Of a DNA stretch of 64,000 nucleotides, positions 27,651 to 36,892 are shown piece after piece. This DNA comes from Parvicella tangerina (lineage in GTDB: Bacteria; Bacteroidota; Bacteroidia; Flavobacteriales_D; Parvicellaceae). Each line of letters begins with the position of its first letter. The stretch's first letter is position 1. A program made the position numbers and the translations under genes. The notes under the pieces are model-generated. The model was not told where the DNA came from, did no database searches, and worked only from the letters and a program-made list of their open reading frames with translations. Where the stretch lies: assembly GCF_907165195.1 (NCBI RefSeq), contig NZ_OU015584.1:3730978-3794977 (forward strand), read 5' to 3'.

Positions 27651-28059
27651 AATTCTGCAATGCTAACTCTTTTAATCGTTTGATCATCCCCACTAAACCA
27701 TTTGCTCTGGTTGGAGACAGATGATCTTGGAGTCCAATCTGGTGGATAAATTCAAAATCAGCTTTCACGATATCCTGCGGAGATGAATTATTCAGCACTC
27801 TAATGAGTAAAGCAATAATACCTTTTGTAATGATCGCCTCACTATCCCCTGTAAAATTAATTTTTCCATCCTGATACTCTGCCCAGGCCCAAACTTTACT
27901 CTGACAGCCTTTGATCAGGTTTTCTTCAGTTTTGTATTGTTCTTCAATCAAGGGGAGATCTTTGCCAAGCTCAATAATGTGCTCGTACTTCTCCATCCAA
28001 TCGTCAAACAGTTCAAACTCCTCTACAACTTCGTTACCTCTTTCTTCAATCGTCATCAT
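27643..28059 (-). CDS. sufE: SufE-type cysteine desulfurase activator
   Basis: 138 residues. SufE accepts persulfide sulfur from SufS on its Cys in the segment LIKGCQSKVWAWAE and passes it to the SUF scaffold. The family C-terminal HLSPTRANGLVGMIKRLK is present. It overlaps DUF4286 upstream (ATGA) and paaD downstream. The likely partner sufS is about 9 kb away at 36893-38107 rather than adjacent. Confidence 0.95.
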   Translation of the reverse strand: MMTIEERGNEVVEEFELFDDWMEKYEHIIELGKDLPLIEEQYKTEENLIKGCQSKVWAWAEYQDGKINFTGDSEAIITKGIIALLIRVLNNSSPQDIVKADFEFIHQIGLQDHLSPTRANGLVGMIKRLKELALQNCE

Positions 28060-28370
28060 TTATCTTGTTTGTGTACAACCTCTAACAATGTTCTAAAAGC
28101 CGCAAACCTACCAGCATACTTATCTGTATGTTCTTTTTGAAGTCTTGGTGCATGTTCTTTCTGATAGTTTTCCAGCTCATCCATACTCTTACAAAGGTAT
28201 TGGATGGAATAAGAAACTCCCCCTTCTGATTCAGCCAGAATCTTACAGATTTTATTCTCGACAAAATAACCAGTATTCATTACATCCGGAATATGAACCT
28301 CTTTCATCCAGCTCAGCCATTCATCGTGCACTTCATCATCAATGTTGATCGTTACATTATATAGTATCAT
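28056..28370 (-). CDS. DUF4286-family protein
   Basis: 104 residues, ferredoxin-like alpha-beta fold expected (MILYNVTINIDDEVHDEWL, HIPDVMNTGYF, SYSIQYLCKSMDELENYQ). A family of unknown function common in Bacteroidota. It overlaps rlmB by 4 bp upstream and sufE by 4 bp downstream, so it is translationally coupled to both. Confidence 0.88.
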   Translation of the reverse strand: MILYNVTINIDDEVHDEWLSWMKEVHIPDVMNTGYFVENKICKILAESEGGVSYSIQYLCKSMDELENYQKEHAPRLQKEHTDKYAGRFAAFRTLLEVVHKQDK

Positions 28371-29140
28371 CTTTCTGATTTTCTTTGTCTATTAATTTCG
28401 TACATCACAATACCAGCAGATACTGCCACATTCAACGAAGCAATTGTCCCTTCCATCGGGATCTTAACCTTATCATCGGATACCTTAAGGTATTCTTTTG
28501 AGACACCATCTTCTTCGCTTCCCATGATCACAGCAATTGGCTCTCCTAAACCTGCATCATACAATAACTGATCTGTTTTTTCGGTACACGCCACCACTTT
28601 TATACCAGACTGCTGACACAACAAGATTGCATCCTTCAGGTGATGCTCCCTACACACCGGGATCTTATTGAGAGCTCCAGCCGAAGTCTTAATCGCATCT
28701 GCTGTTACCCCTGCATTACCTCTTGAAGGAATCACAATAGCATGCACGCCATGACACTCGGCAGACCTTGCTATAGAACCCATATTTCTCACGTCCGTAA
28801 CCCGATCAAGTATAAAAATAAAGGGAGCCTCTCCTTTCTCAAAAGTAGCGGTGATAATTGCGTCCAAACTCTGATATTCGATTGGAGAAGCATAAGCAAC
28901 CACGCCTTGATGATTATTTTGTGTAAGTCTATTTAACTTCTGGATGGGAACCTGTTGATAGACAACATCACTTGATTTCATTTTATCCCGGAGTTCCTTG
29001 AATATCTCTCCTTCCAATCCTGTTTGGACAAATACTTTATTTAGCTGTCTCCCAGCGTCAATCGCTTCGATCACCGCTCGTATTCCATAGATCAGATTTG
29101 GATCTTCCTTTCTACTGTATTTCTCATTACCGTCTCTCAT
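28367..29140 (-). CDS. rlmB: 23S rRNA 2'-O-methyltransferase RlmB-like (SPOUT/TrmH family)
   Basis: 257 residues from ATG 29140. A substrate-binding N-terminal domain (LIYGIRAVIEAIDAGRQLNKV) precedes the knotted SPOUT domain, which has three hallmark motifs: ILDRVTDVRNMGSIARSAE, AVIMGSEEDGVS and IPMEGTIASLNVAVSAG. It methylates the ribose of a guanosine in 23S rRNA using S-adenosylmethionine. It starts 7 bp after the GWxTD gene stop. RlmB and TrmH are close relatives; the L30e-like N-terminal domain favours RlmB. Confidence 0.93.
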   Translation of the reverse strand: MRDGNEKYSRKEDPNLIYGIRAVIEAIDAGRQLNKVFVQTGLEGEIFKELRDKMKSSDVVYQQVPIQKLNRLTQNNHQGVVAYASPIEYQSLDAIITATFEKGEAPFIFILDRVTDVRNMGSIARSAECHGVHAIVIPSRGNAGVTADAIKTSAGALNKIPVCREHHLKDAILLCQQSGIKVVACTEKTDQLLYDAGLGEPIAVIMGSEEDGVSKEYLKVSDDKVKIPMEGTIASLNVAVSAGIVMYEINRQRKSER

Positions 29141-29147
29141 TATTTCT

Positions 29148-30428
29148 TCAATACTGCGCCCAATAGGCTCGTCCACTTCTCCAAATATCTACCGCTCTAT
29201 ACCAGCTGGATTTGTATGACGTTGCTCTAATCAATTTGTAATCATTCTGGGTGAAGGGATTATCCACCTTAACGAAAGTGAATTGAAGCGAAAAAGAATT
29301 TGTCTCTTCACCATAATACCAAATTTCTTCATCTCGCTGCACCCGAACCGATTTTGGGGTTCCATAAACAATACTCACCATGCCACGATCTGTTTTCCAC
29401 CCTTCCACATAGGAGGTGAAATTATCGTTCGCATCTTGTACACGATTATAGTATCGCTTGATCACTTCCCTTCCACGATCTTCATCTCCAGCTTTGGATA
29501 ACCAGAACAGATCAACGGATTTTTTTGTGTTCTCAGAATTATTAAGCTCATCAAACTCAGAATTTGAACTGATAAACCTTAAGGGTGGAACCATTCCAAA
29601 AACATTCTTAATCTTTGGGTAGTTATTTTCAAAACCAAATACCGTCAACCCTTTCCTTTGCGTTGTATCAATGACAAAATGAACAAATCCAGTATCTAAC
29701 AGCAAGTATTCAAATTTACCTGCTTCATTTATGGCCACCTCATGCTTTTCGTCTGGTTGGTAATTGAATGAATTGTGGTTAGGGTGGGCAAAAGGTGGAG
29801 CCGCTATTGGAAAACTTCTAAAATACTGATAGGCAAAAATCTTTTTTCCTTTGTTCACCTCTGATTGTACAATAACTGGGGTTCGGTCAATGGTATAGTT
29901 ATTATAGAATATCGCTGAATCTTGTTTATTCCTGATCAGATAAAACTGAGCACTGCTTTCATTGACCTTATCGACCATGAGTAGCTTCTCAAAAGTATTA
30001 TTGCGGTTGAGGTCCGTAGCAAAAACCCTTAAGTAGTACTTTTTCCCTAATTCAAGGCTGAGGTCAATTTTTCCGTTGATCAATTTGGTTACTTTCTTCT
30101 CAACGGTATCGTAGATCATTAATGAAGAACTATCAACAAGCTCCTTCTTATTATCTACCGCATAAGCCTCGTAATGGATTTTAACCTTAGATTGGTATGG
30201 CTGTGATTTATCCTTACGGGCATAAAGGACCTGCGTACTGTTAAATTGAAAATGAAGTGTGGACTTATCTCTGGCATGATGATAAACCAGGTAATCAGGC
30301 GTAATTGTCACATTCTTTTTACCATAAACCTGTGAAAAGTTTGAACCTTGTACGCCTTGGTTTGAACAACTTTGAATAACCCATATCAGCGACACTATCG
30401 ATCCGATTATTCCAATTAACCTCATCAT
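29148..30428 (-). CDS. GWxTD domain-containing lipoprotein
   Basis: 426 residues. Signal peptide with lipobox (IVSLIWVIQSCSNQG), a beta-rich middle, and the family motif GWKTDRGMVSIVYGTP near residue 365, followed by EIWYYGEE. GWxTD proteins are common in Bacteroidota and other phyla; function is unknown, location probably periplasmic face of the outer membrane. The start overlaps the preceding gene by 4 bp (or begins at the next ATG, 30425). Confidence 0.9.
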   Translation of the reverse strand: MMRLIGIIGSIVSLIWVIQSCSNQGVQGSNFSQVYGKKNVTITPDYLVYHHARDKSTLHFQFNSTQVLYARKDKSQPYQSKVKIHYEAYAVDNKKELVDSSSLMIYDTVEKKVTKLINGKIDLSLELGKKYYLRVFATDLNRNNTFEKLLMVDKVNESSAQFYLIRNKQDSAIFYNNYTIDRTPVIVQSEVNKGKKIFAYQYFRSFPIAAPPFAHPNHNSFNYQPDEKHEVAINEAGKFEYLLLDTGFVHFVIDTTQRKGLTVFGFENNYPKIKNVFGMVPPLRFISSNSEFDELNNSENTKKSVDLFWLSKAGDEDRGREVIKRYYNRVQDANDNFTSYVEGWKTDRGMVSIVYGTPKSVRVQRDEEIWYYGEETNSFSLQFTFVKVDNPFTQNDYKLIRATSYKSSWYRAVDIWRSGRAYWAQY

Positions 30429-30955
30429 CGCGTAATCAATTCGGTTTCCATAAGGTTACTAATATTCAAGGATCGATCAATCAAAGAAACGCGATACTTA
30501 ATGGAATCATTATGATTGGATATTGGGTTGTAGTAAGGCGCTTCAATGGTTATATTGATGGTGCCTTTCAATGTTTTATTCTGCCCTATGGGCGTTAAGT
30601 TCTTAATTCGATATTGAAAATTGATGGTGTCTGCTGTGGGGAAGTTATTTCCGGAAGGATCCAATCTTCCTTTCACCCATTCACCATCCATCATCTCAAA
30701 ATACTCCACATAGAGGTTGTAATGAAAAAAACTACCTGGCTCATAGGGAGAAGCGGTATCTCCTTCGTTCAATCCTACATCGCCATCTCCATCTGTGAAC
30801 TCCATGGACAACATTAAGGAGTCACCAAGTTTGGTATAGGTGACCGACTGCAACTCTGGTTCATCAGGATAAGAGATTGGCTTCAAGCAGCTACTTAAAA
30901 AAGCCATACCTGTTAACACACCTATAATTATGGTTATTTTGATACATTTGATCAT
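30425..30955 (-). CDS. Small lipoprotein, unknown function (176 aa)
   Basis: Signal and lipobox (IGVLTGMAFLSSCLKPIS), then a beta-rich domain with an acidic loop FTDGDGDVGLNEGD that could bind calcium. It is the first gene of the seven-gene minus-strand operon running to 26093, whose junctions all overlap or are separated by fewer than 8 bases. No family recognised with certainty. Confidence 0.78.
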   Translation of the reverse strand: MIKCIKITIIIGVLTGMAFLSSCLKPISYPDEPELQSVTYTKLGDSLMLSMEFTDGDGDVGLNEGDTASPYEPGSFFHYNLYVEYFEMMDGEWVKGRLDPSGNNFPTADTINFQYRIKNLTPIGQNKTLKGTINITIEAPYYNPISNHNDSIKYRVSLIDRSLNISNLMETELITR

Positions 30956-30988
30956 TACAACGTAAAGTTATTAATTTTAAAGGTAAGA

Positions 30989-31981
30989 ATGTATCCTCAA
31001 TCCTTAATTTCTAACATCTTTGAGATCAGCTCAGACCACGATTTTAACGAATGTGCACTCGAATTATTTCATTTGCAGTATAAAAATGTACAGGTCTATA
31101 AGGATTATTGTGACCTGCTGAACGTAAACCGAGAGACTATTAATTCCTTTCTGGAAATACCTTTCTTACCCATTCAATTCTTTAAGTCAAAGAAAGTAAT
31201 TTGGAATGATTTCAATCCAGACGATGCAAAGCTATTCTTAAGCAGCGGCACAACCGCTACTGGAAGAAGTCATCACTATGTTCATGATCTTGAGTTATAT
31301 GAACGATCTTTTGTTTCCACTTTCAAACAATTCTATGGATCTCCAGAAGAATGGACAATTCTTGCTCTTTTGCCTTCCTATCAGGAGCAAGGAAACTCAT
31401 CATTGATCTACATGGTGGATAAGTTGATTGAGCAATCTCAGAATGAAAACTCTGGTTATTACCTAAATTCTGAGGACACCCTAAAAGTTTTAAACTCATT
31501 ACCCAATCAAGGAAGTAAAACACTTCTGTTTGGGGTTTCGTATGCTTTACTTGATCTGATAGAGTCTCAAACCTTCGACCTTCCCAATCTTGCTGTAATG
31601 GAAACGGGAGGCATGAAGGGCAGACGGAAAGAATTAACAAAAACTGAGTTGCACGACCTATTGAAAACAGGTTTTAATGTTTCTGGAATTCATAGTGAAT
31701 ATGGCATGACCGAGTTATTGTCTCAAGGTTATTCTAGGGGAGACGAATGGTTTGATTTTCCAAAATGGATGAAGCCCGTTCTTCGCAAAACTAATGACCC
31801 TTTGACACTCATTGATCAAGAAGGAAAAACAGGAGGCATCAACATCATTGATCTTGCCAATGTTTACAGTTGTGCTTTCATTGCCACTCAGGATCTGGGT
31901 AGAATGGAAAATGGCCGACTAAAAATAATGGGTAGGTTTGATCATTCAGATACAAGAGGCTGTAATTTATTGATTCAGTGA
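30989..31981 (+). CDS. LuxE/PaaK-like acyl-protein synthetase
   Basis: 330 residues of the ANL-type adenylate-forming fold. Motifs: LSSGTTATGRSHHYV (phosphate-binding P-loop like LuxE), SGIHSEYGMTELLSQ (A5-type motif) and a C-terminal DLGRMENGRLKIMGRFDHSD. The family activates an acyl group or carries it on an enzyme Ser/Cys. No lux or other fatty-acid-reductase genes are nearby, so the substrate is unknown; similar orphan genes are common in Bacteroidota. The end overlaps the convergent DAHP synthase gene by 15 bp. Confidence 0.88.
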   Translation: MYPQSLISNIFEISSDHDFNECALELFHLQYKNVQVYKDYCDLLNVNRETINSFLEIPFLPIQFFKSKKVIWNDFNPDDAKLFLSSGTTATGRSHHYVHDLELYERSFVSTFKQFYGSPEEWTILALLPSYQEQGNSSLIYMVDKLIEQSQNENSGYYLNSEDTLKVLNSLPNQGSKTLLFGVSYALLDLIESQTFDLPNLAVMETGGMKGRRKELTKTELHDLLKTGFNVSGIHSEYGMTELLSQGYSRGDEWFDFPKWMKPVLRKTNDPLTLIDQEGKTGGINIIDLANVYSCAFIATQDLGRMENGRLKIMGRFDHSDTRGCNLLIQ

Positions 31982-33028
31982 TTTCTTATTCATCACCTCA
32001 TTCTGTTGGTTGATGCTTTCCTTATGAATAGCATTGAGCATTACTTCCAAGAACTTTTCACTCAATCCCAGTTGTTCTCCTAAAGCTTTTCGAGCATCAT
32101 GAATTTCCTTCCATCGATCCAGTTGAAGAATAGTGATGTCATTCTCTTTCTTGAAAGCTCCAATTTCCTGTGCTGTTTTCATGCGTGTAGCTAGAAGTTC
32201 CAAGAGCTCGTTATCAATCTGGTCGATCTGACTTCTTAATGACTCAATACCTTGAGCCAAGATAAAGTTTTCCGTCTCAGGTTTTCTAACTACTAAATCA
32301 GTAATCAACTTTTTGAAAACCTCTGGTGTAATCTGTTGCTGCGCATCACTCCATGCTTCATCAGGTATATGATGTGTTTCGATCATCAAACCATCCATAT
32401 CCAGATCATACGATTTTTGAGCCACTGCTTGCAACAAATCTTTTCTACCACAGATATGACTCGGATCACAAATAATCTTGATTTCTGGCATTCTAACTTT
32501 CAGTTCAATTGGTAATTCCCACATCGGAGTGTTTCGATAAACCTGCTGTCCGTAGCTGGAAAAACCTCTATGAATCGCTGCAATATCTTTAATTCCAACT
32601 GCAGACAATCTCTCGATTGCTCCCATCCACAGATCAACATCTGGATTAACAGGATTCTTAACCATTACAGGCATATCAACTCCCTTTAAAGCATCAGCGA
32701 TCTCCTGCACGGCAAATGGATTCACTGTTGTTCTAGCTCCGATCCACAAGACATCAATTCCCGTCTTCAGGGCTTTTTCTACGTGTTCTCCTTTGGCAAC
32801 TTCAGTAGTAACCGGAACATTGATTGACTCTCCGGCAGCTTTTAACCAAGGTAATCCTTCTTCTCCTACTCCTTCAAAAGAATTGGGACGAGTGCGAGGT
32901 TTCCAAATCCCTCCTCTTAGCAATGTTAGGTTAGCATCCTTCAATCCTTGAGCAATGGTCATCACCTGCTCTTCAGTTTCCACACTGCACGGACCTGCTA
33001 TGATTATTTTATGGTTAGTATTAAACAC
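31967..33028 (-). CDS. Bifunctional DAHP synthase / chorismate mutase type II
   Basis: 353 residues from a GTG start. Residues 1-255 form a type I-beta DAHP synthase that joins PEP and erythrose-4-phosphate (IIIAGPCSVETEEQV, RGGIWKPRTRPNSFEGVGEE, KNPVNPD, DPSHICGRKD). The C-terminal 90 residues form an AroQ chorismate mutase (LRSQIDQIDNELLELLATR). This fusion feeds the shikimate pathway and diverts chorismate to prephenate. A TACCTTTG element ends 4 bases from the start codon, so the mRNA may be leaderless. No other aro gene is near. Confidence 0.95.
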   Translation of the reverse strand: MFNTNHKIIIAGPCSVETEEQVMTIAQGLKDANLTLLRGGIWKPRTRPNSFEGVGEEGLPWLKAAGESINVPVTTEVAKGEHVEKALKTGIDVLWIGARTTVNPFAVQEIADALKGVDMPVMVKNPVNPDVDLWMGAIERLSAVGIKDIAAIHRGFSSYGQQVYRNTPMWELPIELKVRMPEIKIICDPSHICGRKDLLQAVAQKSYDLDMDGLMIETHHIPDEAWSDAQQQITPEVFKKLITDLVVRKPETENFILAQGIESLRSQIDQIDNELLELLATRMKTAQEIGAFKKENDITILQLDRWKEIHDARKALGEQLGLSEKFLEVMLNAIHKESINQQNEVMNKKSLNQ

Positions 33029-33032
33029 GAGG

Positions 33033-33040
33033 CAAAGGTA
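33033..33040 (-). promoter_or_regulatory. -7 element immediately before the DAHP synthase start
   Basis: TACCTTTG on the minus strand, followed by cctc and then GTG (33028). With transcription starting about 5-7 bases after the element, it would begin at or within the start codon. Confidence 0.5.
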
Positions 33041-33078
33041 ATTGAAATAGAAACAAGAAACTCATGCCTATCAAAAAG

Positions 33079-33618
33079 CTAATCAACCTTTTCGAAAATC
33101 AAAATCCTATTATGGATATAAAAGCAAGAATTGTCTAAACAAACATTATTGATTAGCTTCAATTTATCATTTCGCAATTCAAGAATCTTCCATCTTTCTA
33201 TAGCATACAATCCATTATCCATATTCAAATCGAGACCTTGCTTATTTCGAGAATCCTCACCTATGCCACAACCTTCAACAAAATAATCTTCCTTCGTTGT
33301 AAATTTCCATGATCCCACTGTACTATATAAACTATCTCCTGATTCATATGTGACCCAGTCACAAAACTCCTCCTGAAAATTCGTAAACTTAGCCTTATAA
33401 ACACCTTCGGAAATCTCGTCTTTGGTCAACTCCATGAACTGATCTACACTTGGACTCAATCGATCCACACCTTCCATGGATACTAGTTTCCATGTTCCAG
33501 TAATTCGACTCATTTTGGTCCGAAAAGAAAATCCAGGTCCCTCATCATAGGTCTTTTTACAACTATTAAAAGACAGTAGGACTACCATCAATAAATATGT
33601 CAGTGTTTTTCCTTTCAT
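33079..33618 (-). CDS. Lipocalin-like lipoprotein, unknown function
   Basis: 179 residues; signal and lipobox (LTYLLMVVLLSFNSCKKTYD). The body begins with ITGTWKLVSMEGVDRL, the typical opening of lipocalin-like domains in Bacteroidota, followed by alternating beta strands. Probably an outer-membrane-anchored binding protein; ligand unknown. Monocistronic by position. Confidence 0.8.
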   Translation of the reverse strand: MKGKTLTYLLMVVLLSFNSCKKTYDEGPGFSFRTKMSRITGTWKLVSMEGVDRLSPSVDQFMELTKDEISEGVYKAKFTNFQEEFCDWVTYESGDSLYSTVGSWKFTTKEDYFVEGCGIGEDSRNKQGLDLNMDNGLYAIERWKILELRNDKLKLINNVCLDNSCFYIHNRILIFEKVD

Positions 33619-33762
33619 ATTGTAGTAACACCTAAATTAATACATTCCTCAACTCTTTCCAAAGTTGCTCCAATTCCCATTAACACTTTTTAACCCTCCT
33701 TTAACATTTACCAACTGATAATCAATCTACTTTAGCCACTGAAACAATTAACCTATTAGAAT

Positions 33763-34251
33763 ATGAAAACATTTTACTACTCGATTTTAGCTGTCGGAAT
33801 TCTATTTACCGCTTGTGCTAAAGAAGAAGCCTCTGAGATCAAAGAAGAGATTACGATCTCAAAAGAAGTGAAAGCTGAGGTTGTAAATGGTGAAACGACT
33901 GTGACCATTACAACTACAGAAAATGGAGAGACGACAACAGAAATATTAACAGGTTCAGAGGCTGAGGCCTATATGAGTGAAGAGCACATTCCTGACGGAG
34001 AACATTCAACAGACGCGAAAGTGATCGTCAAGAAGATGGATCATGATGTTAATATCGACCTAGATATTGATGAGATACTCAATGACCCTGAACTTAAGGA
34101 TTTAGATGAAGCTACAAGAGCAAAAATCAAAACAGCCCTAGAAGGAGCAATGGAAGATATGGAATTTGATATTGACGTGGAGTATACAGATGCTGAATCT
34201 GATGAGTCGATCGTCAAAACAAAGGTTATGGTTATAGATGAAGATGAGTAG
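33763..34251 (+). CDS. Very acidic small lipoprotein (162 aa)
   Basis: Signal with lipobox (ILAVGILFTACAKEEASE), then about 140 residues very rich in Glu, Asp, Thr and Val with repeats of TTTENGETTTEI type and IDLDIDEILNDPEL. No recognised domain. The composition suggests a flexible surface or periplasmic polyanion, perhaps cation-binding. A strong terminator follows at once. Confidence 0.75.
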   Translation: MKTFYYSILAVGILFTACAKEEASEIKEEITISKEVKAEVVNGETTVTITTTENGETTTEILTGSEAEAYMSEEHIPDGEHSTDAKVIVKKMDHDVNIDLDIDEILNDPELKDLDEATRAKIKTALEGAMEDMEFDIDVEYTDAESDESIVKTKVMVIDEDE

Positions 34252-34280
34252 ATAGCTTTTTCATCTTGGTTTGGTTAGAG

Positions 34281-34313
34281 AGGAGATTCGAAAGGGTCTC
34301 CTTTTTATTTTTT
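34281..34313 (+). terminator. Rho-independent terminator
   Basis: aggaga (34281-34286) pairs with tctcct (34297-34302), extended by gatt/gggt-type partial pairing, with T-rich ctttttattttttt following. It ends the acidic lipoprotein gene and reaches into the last codons of the convergent dut gene. Confidence 0.7.
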
Positions 34314-34739
34314 ACCAGTACTCCCGAAACCACCTTCACCTCGAGCAGTTTCGTCTAGTTCAGCTACTTCGTTCCAAGCCACTTTTGTGTAAGGGGCTAC
34401 TACTAGTTGAGCAATTCGCTCTCCATCTTCCACGATAAAGTCTTCACTCGATAAATTAATTAGGATCACTCCAATATCTCCTCTGTAATCTGCATCAATA
34501 GTTCCTGGAGCGTTCAGAACGGTCAATCCTTTCTTATACGCTAATCCACTTCTTGGTCTTACCTGAGCCTCAAAACCATCGGGCAAGGCAATATGCAACC
34601 CTGTAGGGATCAATCTTCTCTCCAGCGGCTTTAGGGTGATAGGCTCATCAATATTTGCCCTCAGGTCCATACCAGCAGATTGGTCTGTCGCATAATGAGG
34701 AGTTGGGTGCTTTGAGTTATTTACAATCTGTACATTCAT
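34305..34739 (-). CDS. dut: dUTP diphosphatase
   Basis: 144-residue trimeric dUTPase, which hydrolyses dUTP to dUMP and keeps uracil out of DNA. All five motifs are visible: [43 protein letters not shown] and the C-terminal arm [11 protein letters not shown]. Length is normal. Its ATG overlaps the stop of the flippase gene by one base (TAATG), so it is translationally coupled to that gene. Confidence 0.98.
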   Translation of the reverse strand: MNVQIVNNSKHPTPHYATDQSAGMDLRANIDEPITLKPLERRLIPTGLHIALPDGFEAQVRPRSGLAYKKGLTVLNAPGTIDADYRGDIGVILINLSSEDFIVEDGERIAQLVVAPYTKVAWNEVAELDETARGEGGFGSTGKK

Positions 34740-36286
34740 TACTTTCTTCTTAAAAGTTTAGTTGAAACCATCTCCCAAAGAGACTTGTCCAAAAATAACA
34801 CTATTGCCAGATATACCCCAATCAAAGCGTTATTATATGAAAATTGCAACCAGTTAATATCTTCGCTTATATCCACTCTCCATCTAATCATAAATAAACC
34901 AAACGCGAGGAACACATAAAGTCCAACTTTTCTCAAGTTGTATGGAATTGGATAATGCTTTTGACCCATAAAATAAGAAACCACAACCATAGCACCATAG
35001 CAAACGAAAGTGGCCCAAGCGGATGCCATGTATCCATACATAGGGATGAATATCAAGTTTAGCGTCACGGTAATCAAAGCTCCCATTATGCTAATCATGG
35101 CTCCATAATAAGTTTTGTGGGCTAACTTGTACCATATACTTTGGTTGGTATAGATACCGAGCAACACATTTGCTCCAAGCAAAATCGGCACCACAACCAA
35201 CCCTTCCCAGTAAATACTATTGGGCGTGAAGTGTTTAACTATTTGAAGATTCATAGAAATTGCCAAGAACATCATTGTGACGATAATCACAAAGAAATTC
35301 ATGACCTTGGCGAAGGTCTTAACCGAGTCTTTTTCTTTTTCTTGATTAAAGAAAAATGGTTCAGCTGCATAGCGATAGGCCTGCAAGAACATGGAGATGA
35401 TCATTGCAATTTTGTAGTTTCCTCCGTAAATCCCAAGCTGACCTTGGGCTAGTTCATTAGCTTCCGTAAATGACAAGTTTGCATTTTCTTGAAGGTATGT
35501 TTTGGTTAAAATGCTCTTTAACATCATACGGTCTAGCATTTCATTGATGATAAAAGCTAGTCCAACGAACAACATAGGGTATGCATATCTAAACATTTCT
35601 TTAAAAAGCTGCCAGTCGAAATCACCCTTGTATTGGAGCTGACCTCCTAGCATCAAGAACTTAACACTACTTGCAATCAAATTGGAGATAAAAACATAAC
35701 CCACGCCAACCTCTGGACTGTAAGTAAGATCGATCAACCAGTTGGAGTTTCCTGCTTCAAAGTTTCCTTTACAATACCAGAGAAAATACAGGTTCAAACC
35801 AATATTCACTGCAACATTAACTACGTTGATCATGGCAAATTTCTTAGCTCTATTTTCTTTTCTCAACTTAGCTAAAGGAATAGACGCCAAAGCATCCAAC
35901 CCGACAATAATGGCAAACCATATTACATACTCAGCGTGATTTGGATAAACTAACCAGTTGGCAATGGGCTGGGAAAAAAGTATTGCTAGCAGGATGAATG
36001 ACCCTGATACTAGGGTAACTGAATAAAGTGAGTTACGGTAAGCAAGGCTTTGATCCACTCCTTTCTTTGTAGAATATCTAAAGTAAGCTGTCTCCATTCC
36101 GAAGGTCAGAAAGACAATCAAAAATGCCACGTAAGCATACATTTCTGTTATGATGCCGTATTGAACATCAGAAAACATTCCTTCTTGAGTGTAAAATGGC
36201 GTCAATAAGAAATTCAGAAATCTGGCGAGAATACTACTCACGCCATAAATGGCTGTTTGACCTGCTAATTTTTTTAATGCTCCCAA
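34739..36286 (-). CDS. MATE/Wzx-type polysaccharide or lipid flippase
   Basis: 515 residues with about 14 hydrophobic segments, of the polysaccharide-biosynthesis (RfbX/Wzx) exporter type ([20 protein letters not shown] at the N-terminus, [17 protein letters not shown]). The start is TTG at 36286; no in-frame ATG lies near, and the N-terminus matches relatives. It probably moves lipid-linked sugar precursors across the inner membrane. No glycosyltransferase cluster surrounds it; it is paired only with dut. Confidence 0.9.
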   Translation of the reverse strand: MGALKKLAGQTAIYGVSSILARFLNFLLTPFYTQEGMFSDVQYGIITEMYAYVAFLIVFLTFGMETAYFRYSTKKGVDQSLAYRNSLYSVTLVSGSFILLAILFSQPIANWLVYPNHAEYVIWFAIIVGLDALASIPLAKLRKENRAKKFAMINVVNVAVNIGLNLYFLWYCKGNFEAGNSNWLIDLTYSPEVGVGYVFISNLIASSVKFLMLGGQLQYKGDFDWQLFKEMFRYAYPMLFVGLAFIINEMLDRMMLKSILTKTYLQENANLSFTEANELAQGQLGIYGGNYKIAMIISMFLQAYRYAAEPFFFNQEKEKDSVKTFAKVMNFFVIIVTMMFLAISMNLQIVKHFTPNSIYWEGLVVVPILLGANVLLGIYTNQSIWYKLAHKTYYGAMISIMGALITVTLNLIFIPMYGYMASAWATFVCYGAMVVVSYFMGQKHYPIPYNLRKVGLYVFLAFGLFMIRWRVDISEDINWLQFSYNNALIGVYLAIVLFLDKSLWEMVSTKLLRRK

Positions 36287-36451
36287 CTTAAATAGTACAC
36301 CTTAGGTAGGTTACAAAGGAACTAATTAAACTGAGGAAAGATTTACGGTTTTATTATTTGTATCAACGCTAACATGTTGGAATAACATAAGATATAATTA
36401 AACCTTTTCTGATCTCATGAGTCTAATCAACAAACGCTAAAAACAATAGAC

Positions 36452-36892
36452 ATGAATACCTTACAAAAGACACTAAGCACAATCATCATCCTTTTATTAT
36501 TTGTACCCGCTTTTGCTCAGCACCCACCCAAACACCCTAAGCATGTTAATGCTCCTGCGGTGGTCAAACATAAATGGGAAAAACTTGGCAGCAAAACTGT
36601 AAATATGAAGGCCGATACAGATCATTTGCTGGTTACAGCTTATGAGGGAGCTTTCACGAAAGTAAAATTCCATGTGGCGAAAGCACCCATACATGTCAAA
36701 TCCATCACCATCATCTTTGCCAACGGAGAAACAAAACATATTGCAATTAATAAGGACTTTCCAAAAGGAACAAATTCAAAGGTGTTTGACCTTCCTGGAA
36801 ATAAACGAGTAATTCAAAAGATCAGATTTGAATATCAAACGATTGATAATGGAAATGGAAAAGCTATAGTTACGGCTTTTGGGAAACACTAA
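36452..36892 (+). CDS. Secreted small protein, DUF2541-like
   Basis: 146 residues; signal peptide (IIILLLFVPAFAQ), a Pro/Lys/His-rich linker (HPPKHPKHVNAP), then about 110 residues of beta sandwich type (WEKLGSKTVNMKADTDHLLV, GNKRVIQKIRFEYQTI). It resembles DUF2541 proteins that follow metal or stress regulators elsewhere, but that link is weak. Its stop touches the end of the convergent sufS gene. Confidence 0.72.
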   Translation: MNTLQKTLSTIIILLLFVPAFAQHPPKHPKHVNAPAVVKHKWEKLGSKTVNMKADTDHLLVTAYEGAFTKVKFHVAKAPIHVKSITIIFANGETKHIAINKDFPKGTNSKVFDLPGNKRVIQKIRFEYQTIDNGNGKAIVTAFGKH

